DNA from: Emcibacteraceae bacterium
Lineage (GTDB): Bacteria > Pseudomonadota > Alphaproteobacteria > Sphingomonadales > Emcibacteraceae
Reading direction: 5' to 3'
Length of the DNA stretch: 64,000 nt
Assembly (NCBI GenBank): GCA_021774795.1
Contig: JAJFIR010000012.1
Span: 62,001 to 126,000, forward strand
The notes under the pieces: generated by a model
What the model was told of the DNA's origin: nothing
The model's database searches: none
What the model saw: only the letters and a program-made list of their open reading frames with translations
Part shown: one piece after another, positions 30,473 to 39,872 of the stretch
Layout: the number at the start of each line of letters is the position of its first letter
How positions within the stretch are numbered: position 1 is the stretch's first letter
Program-made: the position numbers and the translations under genes

Positions 30473-31453
30473 ATGATAGTTGATATTTCCGATATTCGCG
30501 TTTTGTTTTTGGGAAACTGTGCCGATCCTAATATGGCTCTTTCAGACGATCCGGAAATAAAAGCAAAACGAAGGTACCAATCAGAAATATATGTGGTTCT
30601 TAGTGAGTTGTGTAAAGAGGTGATTGGTTCAGATGATCCTGAAGATCTCTTTAAGAGAAAAGGAGAGTATGACTTTGTCTTTTCACTTTATAACCGAATG
30701 GGGTTTCGTTCTTGTGAAGTTTTTATTTCGACAATTTGCGAATATTTGAGAGTACCTTATTTGGGGTCTTATCCCGAAGTTCGGGGTATTGCAGAAAATA
30801 AGAAACTGTTTAAATTTGTCGCGACTTCTTGCGGAATTCCGGCGCCACAAAGCGCAGCATTTTACCGAAATGAAAAAATAATTAAACCGGATAATTTAAC
30901 TGCGCCTTATTTTGTAAAACCAATGAAAGGAGCTAATTCGGAGTGGATAGACGATAATTCTTACTGCCTGGACTGGGAATCTGCTGCAAAGCAGATAGAA
31001 TTTCTTCATTCCAACGGTATAGCAGTCTTAGTAGAGGAATTTGCAGAAGGTATAAATTTAACCGTCCCCGTGCTGGGTGGAAAAGGACCAAAAATGCTCG
31101 GAGTTGTGGAAGTATTTACTGAGCAAGCTAATGGATTACGAACAACTCACGAGAAGCTTCAAGAATATTGTGATTTGACATATAAATTATGCGATAAACA
31201 AGTGGTTGTAAACGCTATTGAAAAACACGCCTTATTAATACAGGACGCTTTAAAGCCCTTAGATTATTTTCAGATCGACTATCGTTACAATCCTTCAAAC
31301 GACCAATTGTTTATTTTGGAAATTAATATATGCTGCCATATAGCGTCATTTGGAAGCTTCGGGTTTGCTGCTCAAAAAAGTGGTATATCGCACAAAAATT
31401 TAGTCCGCACTATTTTGCAAACAAGTATGGAGAGACAAGGTTTGATATCTTGA
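30473..31453 (+). CDS. ATP-grasp ligase (D-Ala-D-Ala ligase-like)
   Basis: A 326-residue ATP-grasp enzyme. Around residue 110 lies NKKLFKFVATSCGIPAP, the typical entry to the ATP-grasp fold. PYFVKPMKGANSEW contains the nucleotide-binding lysine, VEEFAEGINLTVPV the hinge and glycine loop, and DYFQIDYR then FILEINICC the magnesium-binding Asp and Glu/Asn. The layout is that of D-alanine-D-alanine ligase relatives that join a carboxylate to an amine through an acyl phosphate. Three asparagine-synthase-like genes follow, the first two bases after its stop. The gene is AT-rich compared with its neighbours. The substrate is unknown. Confidence 0.85.
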   Translation: MIVDISDIRVLFLGNCADPNMALSDDPEIKAKRRYQSEIYVVLSELCKEVIGSDDPEDLFKRKGEYDFVFSLYNRMGFRSCEVFISTICEYLRVPYLGSYPEVRGIAENKKLFKFVATSCGIPAPQSAAFYRNEKIIKPDNLTAPYFVKPMKGANSEWIDDNSYCLDWESAAKQIEFLHSNGIAVLVEEFAEGINLTVPVLGGKGPKMLGVVEVFTEQANGLRTTHEKLQEYCDLTYKLCDKQVVVNAIEKHALLIQDALKPLDYFQIDYRYNPSNDQLFILEINICCHIASFGSFGFAAQKSGISHKNLVRTILQTSMERQGLIS

Positions 31454-31454
31454 T

Positions 31455-33188
31455 ATGGGAGAACATATAAAGATTAATTTTGATGTTCTTGATGAATATT
31501 TTGAAAAAAAATGCGGGGGTAAAGAATATTTTTTAGGTGGATGGTCGGTAGATCCGATTAATCTTTCGATGAATAATTTATCGGATAATATACAGATAGA
31601 ACATGGAAAGAACTGGTTTGTGCTGCGTAATGGTGCAGATGTTGTGGATGGACTAATCTTTCCAAAAGAGAATATAGAAGACCCGGAAGCTATCGTATTT
31701 AGAGGATATCTTGCACAGGCTTCTATTCATACCTATTCTCCCGCAGAAAAAATTAAAAAATATTACTCGAAAGACATGCTCAGACGTCACAATGGTATTT
31801 TTAGTGCGGTAAAGATTTCTGAAGAAGGGAAAAAAATTGAGCTGCTCACGGACATTCTTGGAATTGGCCCCTTATATTATAGAAAGGTGGGAACTCTTGT
31901 TCTCTTTTCGTCGTCCCCCGGACTTTTGAGCCTAAAAGATGATGAGCCGGATATGATGTCCTGGTTTTTGCGCATAAGGACAGAATATATACCCGGTAGG
32001 AAATCATTAATAAAAAATGTTGAAGTTGTGCCCGAAGCGAGTGTCATGACATTCTCGGATCAGGGCCAGGTAATTCAAAAATGGTATGATTATAATAATT
32101 TTCCGAGAGGAAACGAAGAAGCATCGGAGCGTTCAGTTGATCTTTCTGAAGAACATTTTATTGTTGCAATGAAAAGATGCCAGGAAATACAATTTCATAA
32201 GACATTTTTACCGCTGTCAAGTGGTTATGATAGTAAAAGAATTCTGGCTCATTTGATGAAGAATGAGACGGAGTTTGAAGCATTCACCGTACAAGCACCT
32301 GAAAAAACAGGAGAGGATATCGACGCTGTTTGTGTGCGGAAAATTGTTGAAGATTTTGAAATTAAACATCACATGTTTAATTTTCCGTCACCCGAAGATT
32401 GGCATAAAAATAATGTTCAAAGAATATTTAGTGTTGACGGTCATTGCCAATTTCACACTTGGTCGGTACCAGTTTTCAACTATTATGGTAGTCAGAACGG
32501 GTGTTTCTACGACGGATTAGGAGGGGACACTTTTAATTTTATGGGTTGGATTTTTCGAAATCATGTGGAAAAAGAAATCCCTACCGCATTTCCAAAGTTT
32601 TTGAGGAAAAATCGATTTCCGTCGTATCATTCAATTGCTACAAAATTGAGAGATATGAAATCCAGGCAACCTAAGGGAAAAAACCAAAGTATACTGACTT
32701 TCGCTTTGTGGCAGACCAGGAAAAGTACCAGTTTGTGGATACAACAACAAGCGAGGCCCGGACATATTATATTATGCCCCTATCTCGATTTGGATTATGT
32801 CGAGACCATGATGCGATTTTCTGTTGAAGATAATGTAGAGGGCAGACCGCAGAAAGCCATACTTTATAAATATTGGCCAAAACTGGCTCAATATCCTGGT
32901 ACCAGAGAACGCCCTGAACATGTTGTAGATATCAGTGATCTGGAAAAAGAAAATGATCGTTTAGCCACTAAAAAACTATTAGGTCTTTCATTTACGGTTA
33001 AAACTGATAAATATCATTATCAACATATTTTAACCTTTTTTGCGAATATTCTGCTGCTCGTATCACAATACTTTAATGTTCCAGGAGTAAGGTCAGAATG
33101 GTGGATAAAACAAGTTTCAGAGCTTGTTTTTTGGTGGCAATCTCGCCCAATTGTTATTGAGTTGAGAGATGTTAAAAATAAAAAATGA
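31455..33188 (+). CDS. Asparagine synthase-like protein, copy 1
   Basis: A 577-residue protein of the asparagine-synthetase fold. The N-terminal half resembles a class II glutamine amidotransferase (HNGIFSAV at 112-119, ILGIGPLYY near 134) but lacks the nucleophilic Cys at position 2, where Gly is found. The C-terminal half has the pyrophosphate loop SSGYDS at 255-260 and the GLGGD motif at 354-358. It should therefore adenylate a carboxylate but cannot draw ammonia from glutamine. A hydrophobic helix (TFFANILLLVSQYF) and a Trp-rich end (WWIKQ...FWWQSRP) follow. It starts one base after the ATP-grasp gene's stop and is the first of three collinear paralogues. Confidence 0.85.
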   Translation: MGEHIKINFDVLDEYFEKKCGGKEYFLGGWSVDPINLSMNNLSDNIQIEHGKNWFVLRNGADVVDGLIFPKENIEDPEAIVFRGYLAQASIHTYSPAEKIKKYYSKDMLRRHNGIFSAVKISEEGKKIELLTDILGIGPLYYRKVGTLVLFSSSPGLLSLKDDEPDMMSWFLRIRTEYIPGRKSLIKNVEVVPEASVMTFSDQGQVIQKWYDYNNFPRGNEEASERSVDLSEEHFIVAMKRCQEIQFHKTFLPLSSGYDSKRILAHLMKNETEFEAFTVQAPEKTGEDIDAVCVRKIVEDFEIKHHMFNFPSPEDWHKNNVQRIFSVDGHCQFHTWSVPVFNYYGSQNGCFYDGLGGDTFNFMGWIFRNHVEKEIPTAFPKFLRKNRFPSYHSIATKLRDMKSRQPKGKNQSILTFALWQTRKSTSLWIQQQARPGHIILCPYLDLDYVETMMRFSVEDNVEGRPQKAILYKYWPKLAQYPGTRERPEHVVDISDLEKENDRLATKKLLGLSFTVKTDKYHYQHILTFFANILLLVSQYFNVPGVRSEWWIKQVSELVFWWQSRPIVIELRDVKNKK

Positions 33189-33221
33189 ATGTAAAATTAT
33201 AGATTGGGGAATATTAGATTA

Positions 33222-34946
33222 ATGGGCAAATTGATCAGAATTAATAGCGATGTATTAAATCAATATATTGAAGAAAAATGTGGGGGGAAAGAGTACTTCT
33301 TAGGGTGTTGGTCCCCAGATGATATATCCGTTAAGACAGGTGACATGCCAGACAATATCCAAATGGAAAAAGCGAATAATTGGTTTGTCCTAAGAAATGG
33401 AGCTGATAAAACGGATGGAATTATTTTTCCTAAGAAAAATGAAACTGATCCAGAGGTTGTCGTTTTTAGAGGGTATCTAGCAGATGCAGGAATTCATTCC
33501 TATTCACCCGCTAAGGACATAAGACAGTTTTGGTCTGGTAAGTTAAACAGAAGATACAACGGAATATTCAGCGCAGTAACGATAGAAGAAGGCGGTGGAA
33601 AGTTAAATATTATTACTGATATATTTGGGATTGGGCCAGTTTTTATACGTAAAATTGGTAAAATGATTTTCTTTTCTTCCGCTCCCGGTTTATTAGCGAT
33701 GAATAGTGATAAGCCAAACAAAATGTCTTGGATAATGCGTATCCTTGAAGGAAGTATCCCGGGGAATGAGTCATTGATCGATAGCGTAGATATGGTTGAT
33801 CCCGCAAGTATTATGTCCTTTACGAGCGACGGGTCTACAATTGAAAAATGGTATAATCATGAAAATTTCCCTAAAGGTGAAGAGCATTTTAATAGTGACA
33901 CGATAGAACTTTCCGAGAAGAGTTTTGCCGAAGCGATGAAGCGATGTTCAAATATCAATTACGGCAAAACGATTTTACCCCTATCAAGTGGTTATGACAG
34001 TCGACGTATTTTTGCGCACCTTGATAAAAGCAGTAGAAAATTTGAAACATGCTCGGTCCAAATGCCTGAAAAAAATGGATCCGATATAGATGCCCTCGTG
34101 GGGAAACAGATTGCGTCAGATTATAATATTCCACACACCACACTATTTATGCCTGATCAGTTTGAATGGTTCAAAATGAATACACAAAAAATCTATTCAT
34201 TTGACGGTCAAAGCCATTCACATACATGGAGCGTTTTGATGTTTAATCATTATAATGGCCAGGCGGGTTGTTTTTATGATGGAATATGTGGTGATAATTT
34301 TGCAGTTAGAGCATTCGATTTTGATGAATTAACGATTGATAAGAAACCTTCTAGCGGTCCGAATTTTTTGAAGAAATGTTTGTTTCCAACTTACGAACAA
34401 ATATCGCACGTGTATGATGAATTATATTTGGTTGAGCAATACGGTAAAAATAGGTCAGTTCTAACATTTATTTTGTGGGTAACGCGTAAAGGCACAAGCA
34501 TATGGGCGCAGCAACAAGCGCGACCGGGGCAAATATTTTTATGCCCTTATCTAGATATCGAACATATTGAATTGATGTTGAAATTTATTCTGAGAGATGA
34601 TGAAGATTACCTTTCTCAGAAAGCAATACTAGACAAAAAATGGCCAAAACTGGCATCCTATAATAGTAAATACGATTTAATAAAAACCGATTCTGTTATT
34701 GGTCCACAGCGGGCTCTCAATGAAAACTACGCTAACAAAATGACATTAATTAACAGTTATAAAGCAAAAAGTAATAACTTTCACTATAGTATGATATTAA
34801 GTTTGCCAGCGAGATGTTTATTATTTTGCTCAATGTATAGTCGGTTGGTAGCGCAAAAAATTGAATGGTGGTCTGAGGAATTAGCAGAGGTGATGTTATG
34901 GTGGCAGACAAAACCTCAAGTAATTGATGTGAAAAAAAATAAATAA
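33222..34946 (+). CDS. Asparagine synthase-like protein, copy 2
   Basis: 574 residues from the ATG at 33222, which aligns its N-terminus (MGKLIRIN...) one-to-one with copy 1; the frame opens at a TTG 18 bases earlier. About half of its residues match copy 1 by eye. The PP-loop is again SSGYDS. The GGD motif is altered to GICGD, so its adenylation site differs from the sister copies. Position 2 is Gly, so glutaminase function is not expected. The C-terminal hydrophobic helix and WW...LWWQTKP motif are conserved. The substrate is unknown. Confidence 0.83.
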   Translation: MGKLIRINSDVLNQYIEEKCGGKEYFLGCWSPDDISVKTGDMPDNIQMEKANNWFVLRNGADKTDGIIFPKKNETDPEVVVFRGYLADAGIHSYSPAKDIRQFWSGKLNRRYNGIFSAVTIEEGGGKLNIITDIFGIGPVFIRKIGKMIFFSSAPGLLAMNSDKPNKMSWIMRILEGSIPGNESLIDSVDMVDPASIMSFTSDGSTIEKWYNHENFPKGEEHFNSDTIELSEKSFAEAMKRCSNINYGKTILPLSSGYDSRRIFAHLDKSSRKFETCSVQMPEKNGSDIDALVGKQIASDYNIPHTTLFMPDQFEWFKMNTQKIYSFDGQSHSHTWSVLMFNHYNGQAGCFYDGICGDNFAVRAFDFDELTIDKKPSSGPNFLKKCLFPTYEQISHVYDELYLVEQYGKNRSVLTFILWVTRKGTSIWAQQQARPGQIFLCPYLDIEHIELMLKFILRDDEDYLSQKAILDKKWPKLASYNSKYDLIKTDSVIGPQRALNENYANKMTLINSYKAKSNNFHYSMILSLPARCLLFCSMYSRLVAQKIEWWSEELAEVMLWWQTKPQVIDVKKNK

Positions 34947-34989
34947 ATAACCAAGTTGGTTTTTTGCGATAGAGGGAAGCAAATTAACG

Positions 34990-36720
34990 ATGGCGGTAAC
35001 TGTAAACTTAAATATTGATATTCTGGATAACTACATAGAAAATAAATGCGGTGGTAAGGAATATTTTCTGGGTTGCTGGTCTCCAAATGGATTGAACTTT
35101 ACATCCAATAGTGTACCGGATCATATTCAAGTAGAGAACAAAAAAAATTGGTTTGTTCTGCGTAACGGTGCGGATAAAACGAATGGTTTAATACATAAAT
35201 CTAATGAAGTGGATGAACCTCAAGTTGTTGTGTTTAGGGGATATCTGGTAGACGAAAATATCCATTCTTATTCTTCTTCCAGTCGTGTGAGGCACTACTG
35301 GTCTAATAATTTATTGAAGCGGCATAACGGAATTTTCAGTGCAATTATAATTGGTGAAAATGGCCATCAACTGGATATCGTAACAGATATTTTTGGGATC
35401 AACCCATTATTCTACCGTAAAGTTGGAGATCTGATATTTTTTTCATCGGCCCCGGGATTGCTTGCCATGAGTGGCGATAGTCCGGATACGGCCGCGTGGG
35501 TTCTAAATGCGGTTTTAGGTTATATCCCGGGTAACAGTTCTTTGACAAAAGAAATTAAAATGGCTGATCCCGCGTCGGTTACACGGTTTACAATTGAACA
35601 AATGGAATCCATCCAATGGCATAAAGACGAAGAATTCCCCGTGGGTGACAAAGATGTGAATGAATTAGCACTGAAATTATCCCATCAATACTTAGAAAGC
35701 GCGATCAATAAATGTATTAAAATGCAGCACGGAAAAACGGTTATTCCTTTATCAGGTGGGCATGACAGTAGACGCTTGTTTGCGCATGTCGTTGATAGTG
35801 CTACTGCATTTGAAACATGTACAGTGCGCATGACGACCGCGACTGGCGAAGATCTCGACCTGTTCTACGGAATTAAAATAGCGCGTGATTATAATATTGA
35901 CCATGTGGCCATTGAATTACCTAACAAAGTGGAATGGAAAGATAATGACATACAGAGAATTTATTCCATGGACGGTCAAAGTCTGGTTCATACCTGGTCG
36001 GTATCTATGTTTAAACATTATTCTAACGAGGAAATTAGCCTATATGATGGCATGGGCGGCGATGTGTTTGGCTTTCATGGTTTAATAGTTAATGACGATA
36101 AAGATATTAAGCTTCCAATAGCTATGCCTAAACAGCTTAAACGAGACGCGTTTCCTTCAGACGAACACATTTCGCAACAAATAATTGCGCTCAAAAATAG
36201 TCACGCTCCAGGCCCCAATCACGGCATGCTTGTTTTTCTCGAAGGACAATCTAGAAAATCAACCTGTTTATGGGCGCAACAGCAGACGAGACCAGGTCAA
36301 CTCACTATTTATCCTTATCTTGAATTGGACTATGTAGAGCTTATGCTCCAGTATTCCTATAAAGAAAAAACATACGAAAGAAACCAGCTTAATATTATGA
36401 AAAAATATTGGCCTAAATTGGCTTCATACCCGTCCAGTAGAAACATTCCGGAAGGTGCAAAAAAAATTAATCATATTTATAGAGTTAATAATCGCTATGC
36501 AATGAAACAATTACTTAAAGAAAGCTATAGTCGCAATTCAAGTGAATTTCACTTCAAGTCATTTTTAACCTGGTCAGCCAGAATTCTTTTATATTGTTCG
36601 CAATTTAGTAACTATATCGAAGTAAAAACAAAATGGTGGTCACGCCCAATAACGGAACTTGTTTTTTGGTGGCAATCGCGACCATTTATCGTTGAAGTGC
36701 AAAACGAAGAAAAAGAATAA
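34990..36720 (+). CDS. Asparagine synthase-like protein, copy 3
   Basis: 576 residues, collinear with the two upstream paralogues from KCGGKEYFLG near the N-terminus to the Trp-rich C-terminus (KWWSRP...FWWQSRP). Its PP-loop SGGHDS is closest to the canonical SGGxDS, and its second motif is GMGGD, so it is the most likely fully active copy. Position 2 is Ala rather than the nucleophilic Cys. A possible membrane-contacting helix (TWSARILLYCSQF) precedes the end. A flippase gene follows 49 bp downstream. Confidence 0.85.
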   Translation: MAVTVNLNIDILDNYIENKCGGKEYFLGCWSPNGLNFTSNSVPDHIQVENKKNWFVLRNGADKTNGLIHKSNEVDEPQVVVFRGYLVDENIHSYSSSSRVRHYWSNNLLKRHNGIFSAIIIGENGHQLDIVTDIFGINPLFYRKVGDLIFFSSAPGLLAMSGDSPDTAAWVLNAVLGYIPGNSSLTKEIKMADPASVTRFTIEQMESIQWHKDEEFPVGDKDVNELALKLSHQYLESAINKCIKMQHGKTVIPLSGGHDSRRLFAHVVDSATAFETCTVRMTTATGEDLDLFYGIKIARDYNIDHVAIELPNKVEWKDNDIQRIYSMDGQSLVHTWSVSMFKHYSNEEISLYDGMGGDVFGFHGLIVNDDKDIKLPIAMPKQLKRDAFPSDEHISQQIIALKNSHAPGPNHGMLVFLEGQSRKSTCLWAQQQTRPGQLTIYPYLELDYVELMLQYSYKEKTYERNQLNIMKKYWPKLASYPSSRNIPEGAKKINHIYRVNNRYAMKQLLKESYSRNSSEFHFKSFLTWSARILLYCSQFSNYIEVKTKWWSRPITELVFWWQSRPFIVEVQNEEKE

Positions 36721-36769
36721 ATTATAAAGCAGTATATTTTACTAATAATATTTAATCAGAAAAAATAAA

Positions 36770-38251
36770 ATGACAGTTGATAATCCTAAGGCAGGAAAAA
36801 CTTTTTTTATAAATAGCGTGTGGGCCATAGCAACGAGGATGTCTATCCGGTTTCTTGGTGTGATCAGTATTATTATACTCGCCCGATTACTTTCTCCAGA
36901 TGATTTCGGGATCGTCGCTAAAGCCGTAATGATCCAATCCTTTCTGGAACTGGTGTCGTCACTTGGCCTTGAAACAGCATTAATCACAGATCAAAAAGCT
37001 GGCAAAGAACATTATAATACGGTTTGGACATTGCAAATTCTAAGAGGAATGTTAATTGGCCTTGTTCTTGCCGCGTTAGCGGGACCAGCTGCGGTATATT
37101 TTCATGAACCTGAACTAACCATTATTATTTACGCCTACGCAGCGATTTCCTTTTTTGGCGGATTTTATAATATCGGCGTAGTTGATTTTAGGAAACATCT
37201 AGAATTTAATCGGGATTTTCGATATAATTTATATAAGAAAGTGATTGCCTTTGCGACGACCATCACCATCGCGTTTATTTGGCAAACTTACTGGGCCTTA
37301 GTCGCCGGTGTGGCGGCCGCCATGCTGACGACAATTATTTCAAGCTTTATAATGTCATCATACCGGCCAAAATTAACTTTACTCAAATGGCGCGATCTAT
37401 TTCATTTTTCCAAATGGATGATGATCCATGAAATTATGGCGTCCCTGGCGTATCAAGTTGATTCATTTATATTAGCTCGATTTTCAACGGCTAACATATT
37501 GGGCGTTTATGTTGTCTCAAGCGAACTTGCACACACGCCAACCTCCGAACTCGCAATGTCTGTCTCCCGTGCGGCATCACCTTCACTCGCAAAGTTTAAT
37601 GATAACCTTGTAAAACTTAAGGATCTTTACCAAAAATCACTGGCATTAATGGTTTTAATTGCTGTACCGGCTGGTGTGGGAATTAGTGTTTTATCGCAAG
37701 AGCTGGTAAACCTGTTTCTAGGGGCTAAATGGCAAGAGGCGGTTCCACTGATTGAAATTATGGCTATTTACGGTATCTTTACATTGTTTACTGCAAATTC
37801 AATTTCTGCACTAATTTCGGCAGGTAGGATCAACATTCTTGCCTACTTGTCAACAACGCGGATAATACTCAGAACGAGTGCATTAGTGATTGGTTTTATG
37901 ATTAATGGTGTGATGGGTATGGTCATTGCGGCGTTATGTGCCGTAATCTTATATGTATTTATCTCATTGAGTATGCAGCAATATTATAAAATATTTCATT
38001 TTGTGGATTTGTTCGTTTTAAGTTGGAGAAGCCTTGTGTCAGCTGTGGTAATGTATTTTGGACTAATTTCTTTCAAATCATATTTATACTCTTCATTTGA
38101 ACTTGGCGATATTCTTAATACGGCAGCGATAGTGCTTGCCGGGGGACTGATTTATGGATGCTGCTTATTATTACTATGGCAGTTTTGCCGAAGGTGCGAA
38201 GGACCAGAAAATGATATCATTCAATTTATATTAAAAAGGGGAAATGCTTAA
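36770..38251 (+). CDS. Wzx/MATE-type oligosaccharide (lipopolysaccharide) flippase
   Basis: A polytopic membrane protein of 493 residues with about 12-14 hydrophobic segments. Its N-terminus has the family pattern ILARLLSPDDFGIVAKA, typical of polysaccharide exporters of the MOP superfamily (WzxC-like). Such proteins flip lipid-linked glycans or precursors to the outer leaflet. No glycosyltransferase is nearby, so its cargo here may be what the upstream ATP-grasp and AsnB-like enzymes make or modify. The dehydratase gene begins 3 bases after its stop. Confidence 0.88.
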   Translation: MTVDNPKAGKTFFINSVWAIATRMSIRFLGVISIIILARLLSPDDFGIVAKAVMIQSFLELVSSLGLETALITDQKAGKEHYNTVWTLQILRGMLIGLVLAALAGPAAVYFHEPELTIIIYAYAAISFFGGFYNIGVVDFRKHLEFNRDFRYNLYKKVIAFATTITIAFIWQTYWALVAGVAAAMLTTIISSFIMSSYRPKLTLLKWRDLFHFSKWMMIHEIMASLAYQVDSFILARFSTANILGVYVVSSELAHTPTSELAMSVSRAASPSLAKFNDNLVKLKDLYQKSLALMVLIAVPAGVGISVLSQELVNLFLGAKWQEAVPLIEIMAIYGIFTLFTANSISALISAGRINILAYLSTTRIILRTSALVIGFMINGVMGMVIAALCAVILYVFISLSMQQYYKIFHFVDLFVLSWRSLVSAVVMYFGLISFKSYLYSSFELGDILNTAAIVLAGGLIYGCCLLLLWQFCRRCEGPENDIIQFILKRGNA

Positions 38252-38254
38252 AAT

Positions 38255-39235
38255 ATGGATAAAAAGTTACCTGAATTCGAAGATGTCGTCTCAGCATCGA
38301 ATAGAATATCCGGTCTCGCCGTTAAGACACCCTTGTTAAAATGTGAACAATTATCAGATGATTTGTCCGCGCAAATTTATGTAAAAGCGGAATGTTTGCA
38401 GCGCGTTGGCGCGTTTAAATTTCGCGGTGCTTATAATCGGCTTTCACGGTTAACGGATGAAGAAAAAAAAAGGGGCGTTGTGGCTTATTCATCGGGCAAC
38501 CATGCTCAGGGAGTGGCGTTATCGGCCAAGTTGCTGGGTATCTATGCCGTGATCGTTATGCCGAGAGACTCGCCGAAGTTGAAACTTAAGAATACTAGAG
38601 ATTATGGTGCAGAGGTCATAACATATGACAGGGAAACAGAAAGCCGTGAAGAAATTGCCGATCAAATTTCACGTGATAAAGGCTGCATCGTTGTTCCTTC
38701 ATTCGAGGATTTTTATATAATTTCAGGGCAGGGAACTGTCGGACTAGAGGCGGTTAAGCAAGCAAAGGAAAAAGATATTGAACTTGACCTATTTATGACA
38801 CCGGTCGGGGGTGGCGGGTTAATTTCCGGCTGTTCTCTTGCGGTTAAAGAATTAAGTCCGTCCACCGAGATTTATGGTGTGGAACCGGACGGATTTAACG
38901 ACGTGCAGCGTTCGTTGGAAAGCGGTAAAATTGAGAGCAACTCAAATGCGTCAGGTTCAATATGTGACGCTATTTTAACGGTTCATCCGGAGCAAATGAC
39001 CTATACGATAATGAGCAATAATCTCACTGGAATATTAACGGTCACCGATGAAGAAGTCCTCGTCGCAATGAAATATGTATGGGAAAAATTAAAACTGGTT
39101 GTTGAACCGGGAGCATCTGTGGCTTTCGCCGCTATTCTACACGGTAAGATAAATGTAAAAGACAAAAATGTTTGTGTAGTTCTAAGCGGTGGAAACGTAG
39201 ATGAAGGCACGTTCAAAAAAGCATTGGATTGTTAG
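38255..39235 (+). CDS. Threonine/serine dehydratase (catabolic type, no ACT domain)
   Basis: Fold type II PLP enzyme of 326 residues. The PLP lysine is in GAFKFRGAYN and the phosphate loop is GGGGLISG. The length and lack of a C-terminal regulatory domain match TdcB, serine racemase and 3-hydroxyaspartate dehydratase relatives rather than IlvA. Products would be 2-oxobutyrate or pyruvate plus ammonia, or D-serine if it racemises. It lies 3 bases from the flippase stop, and the carbonic anhydrase gene starts one base after its own stop. It may therefore belong to the upstream cassette, or the coupling may be chance. Confidence 0.85.
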   Translation: MDKKLPEFEDVVSASNRISGLAVKTPLLKCEQLSDDLSAQIYVKAECLQRVGAFKFRGAYNRLSRLTDEEKKRGVVAYSSGNHAQGVALSAKLLGIYAVIVMPRDSPKLKLKNTRDYGAEVITYDRETESREEIADQISRDKGCIVVPSFEDFYIISGQGTVGLEAVKQAKEKDIELDLFMTPVGGGGLISGCSLAVKELSPSTEIYGVEPDGFNDVQRSLESGKIESNSNASGSICDAILTVHPEQMTYTIMSNNLTGILTVTDEEVLVAMKYVWEKLKLVVEPGASVAFAAILHGKINVKDKNVCVVLSGGNVDEGTFKKALDC

Positions 39236-39236
39236 T

Positions 39237-39794
39237 ATGGAACAGAGAATAGGTAGATTAGCACCGGGGGGCGGTATGTTATATCCACATAACGGATTGT
39301 GGCCTGATATTGCTGATGATTGCTTTATTGCGCCAGGCGCGCGTATCATTGGGGATGTGAAACTTGGTGCAGGCAGTAGTATTTGGTTTAACTGTGTCCT
39401 TCGGGGTGACGTTGGTAAAATTGTAATTGGCCGAAACACAAATATTCAGGACGGTAGTGTTGTTCATGTTGATAGCGGTGGCTTCGATACGACCATCGGC
39501 GACAATGTATTAATTGGCCACATGGCTATGATCCACGGCACGACTATTAAAAATGGGGGTTGCGTGGGGCTTGATGCAACGACAATGGATGGATGCGTTA
39601 TTAACGAGCAAGGTATGCTGGCTGCCGGGTCATTGCTTAGTCCGAATAAAACTATTGGAAGTAGACAGTTATGGATGGGTAGACCTGCTAAGTTTACGCG
39701 AGACTTAGATTCTGAAACGATTAATTCGTTTGCTAAGTTTACACAAAAATATGCTAATCTTGCACAAAATTATTTGGCGAAATATTCATCTTAA
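39237..39794 (+). CDS. Gamma-class carbonic anhydrase family protein
   Basis: 185 residues from the ATG at 39237, directly after the upstream stop; a longer frame reaching into the previous gene is not needed. The left-handed beta-helix hexapeptide repeats are clear, with zinc-ligand histidines in DGSVVHVDS, IGHMAMIHGT. It belongs to the YrdA/PaaY-like trimeric group. Carbonic anhydrase activity is not guaranteed in this group. Confidence 0.9.
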   Translation: MEQRIGRLAPGGGMLYPHNGLWPDIADDCFIAPGARIIGDVKLGAGSSIWFNCVLRGDVGKIVIGRNTNIQDGSVVHVDSGGFDTTIGDNVLIGHMAMIHGTTIKNGGCVGLDATTMDGCVINEQGMLAAGSLLSPNKTIGSRQLWMGRPAKFTRDLDSETINSFAKFTQKYANLAQNYLAKYSS

Positions 39795-39872
39795 GAATTC
39801 TCATTGCTTTAAATACCAATCTCTTTAAAATCATCCGAAACAGATAATACATAATATTGTTGGGAGCTATTA

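Noticed and set aside
31455-36720. Lasso-peptide or beta-lactam synthetase cluster as an explanation for the AsnB-like genes
   Set aside because: No precursor peptide, RRE domain, transglutaminase-type leader peptidase or carboxyethylarginine synthase gene is present.
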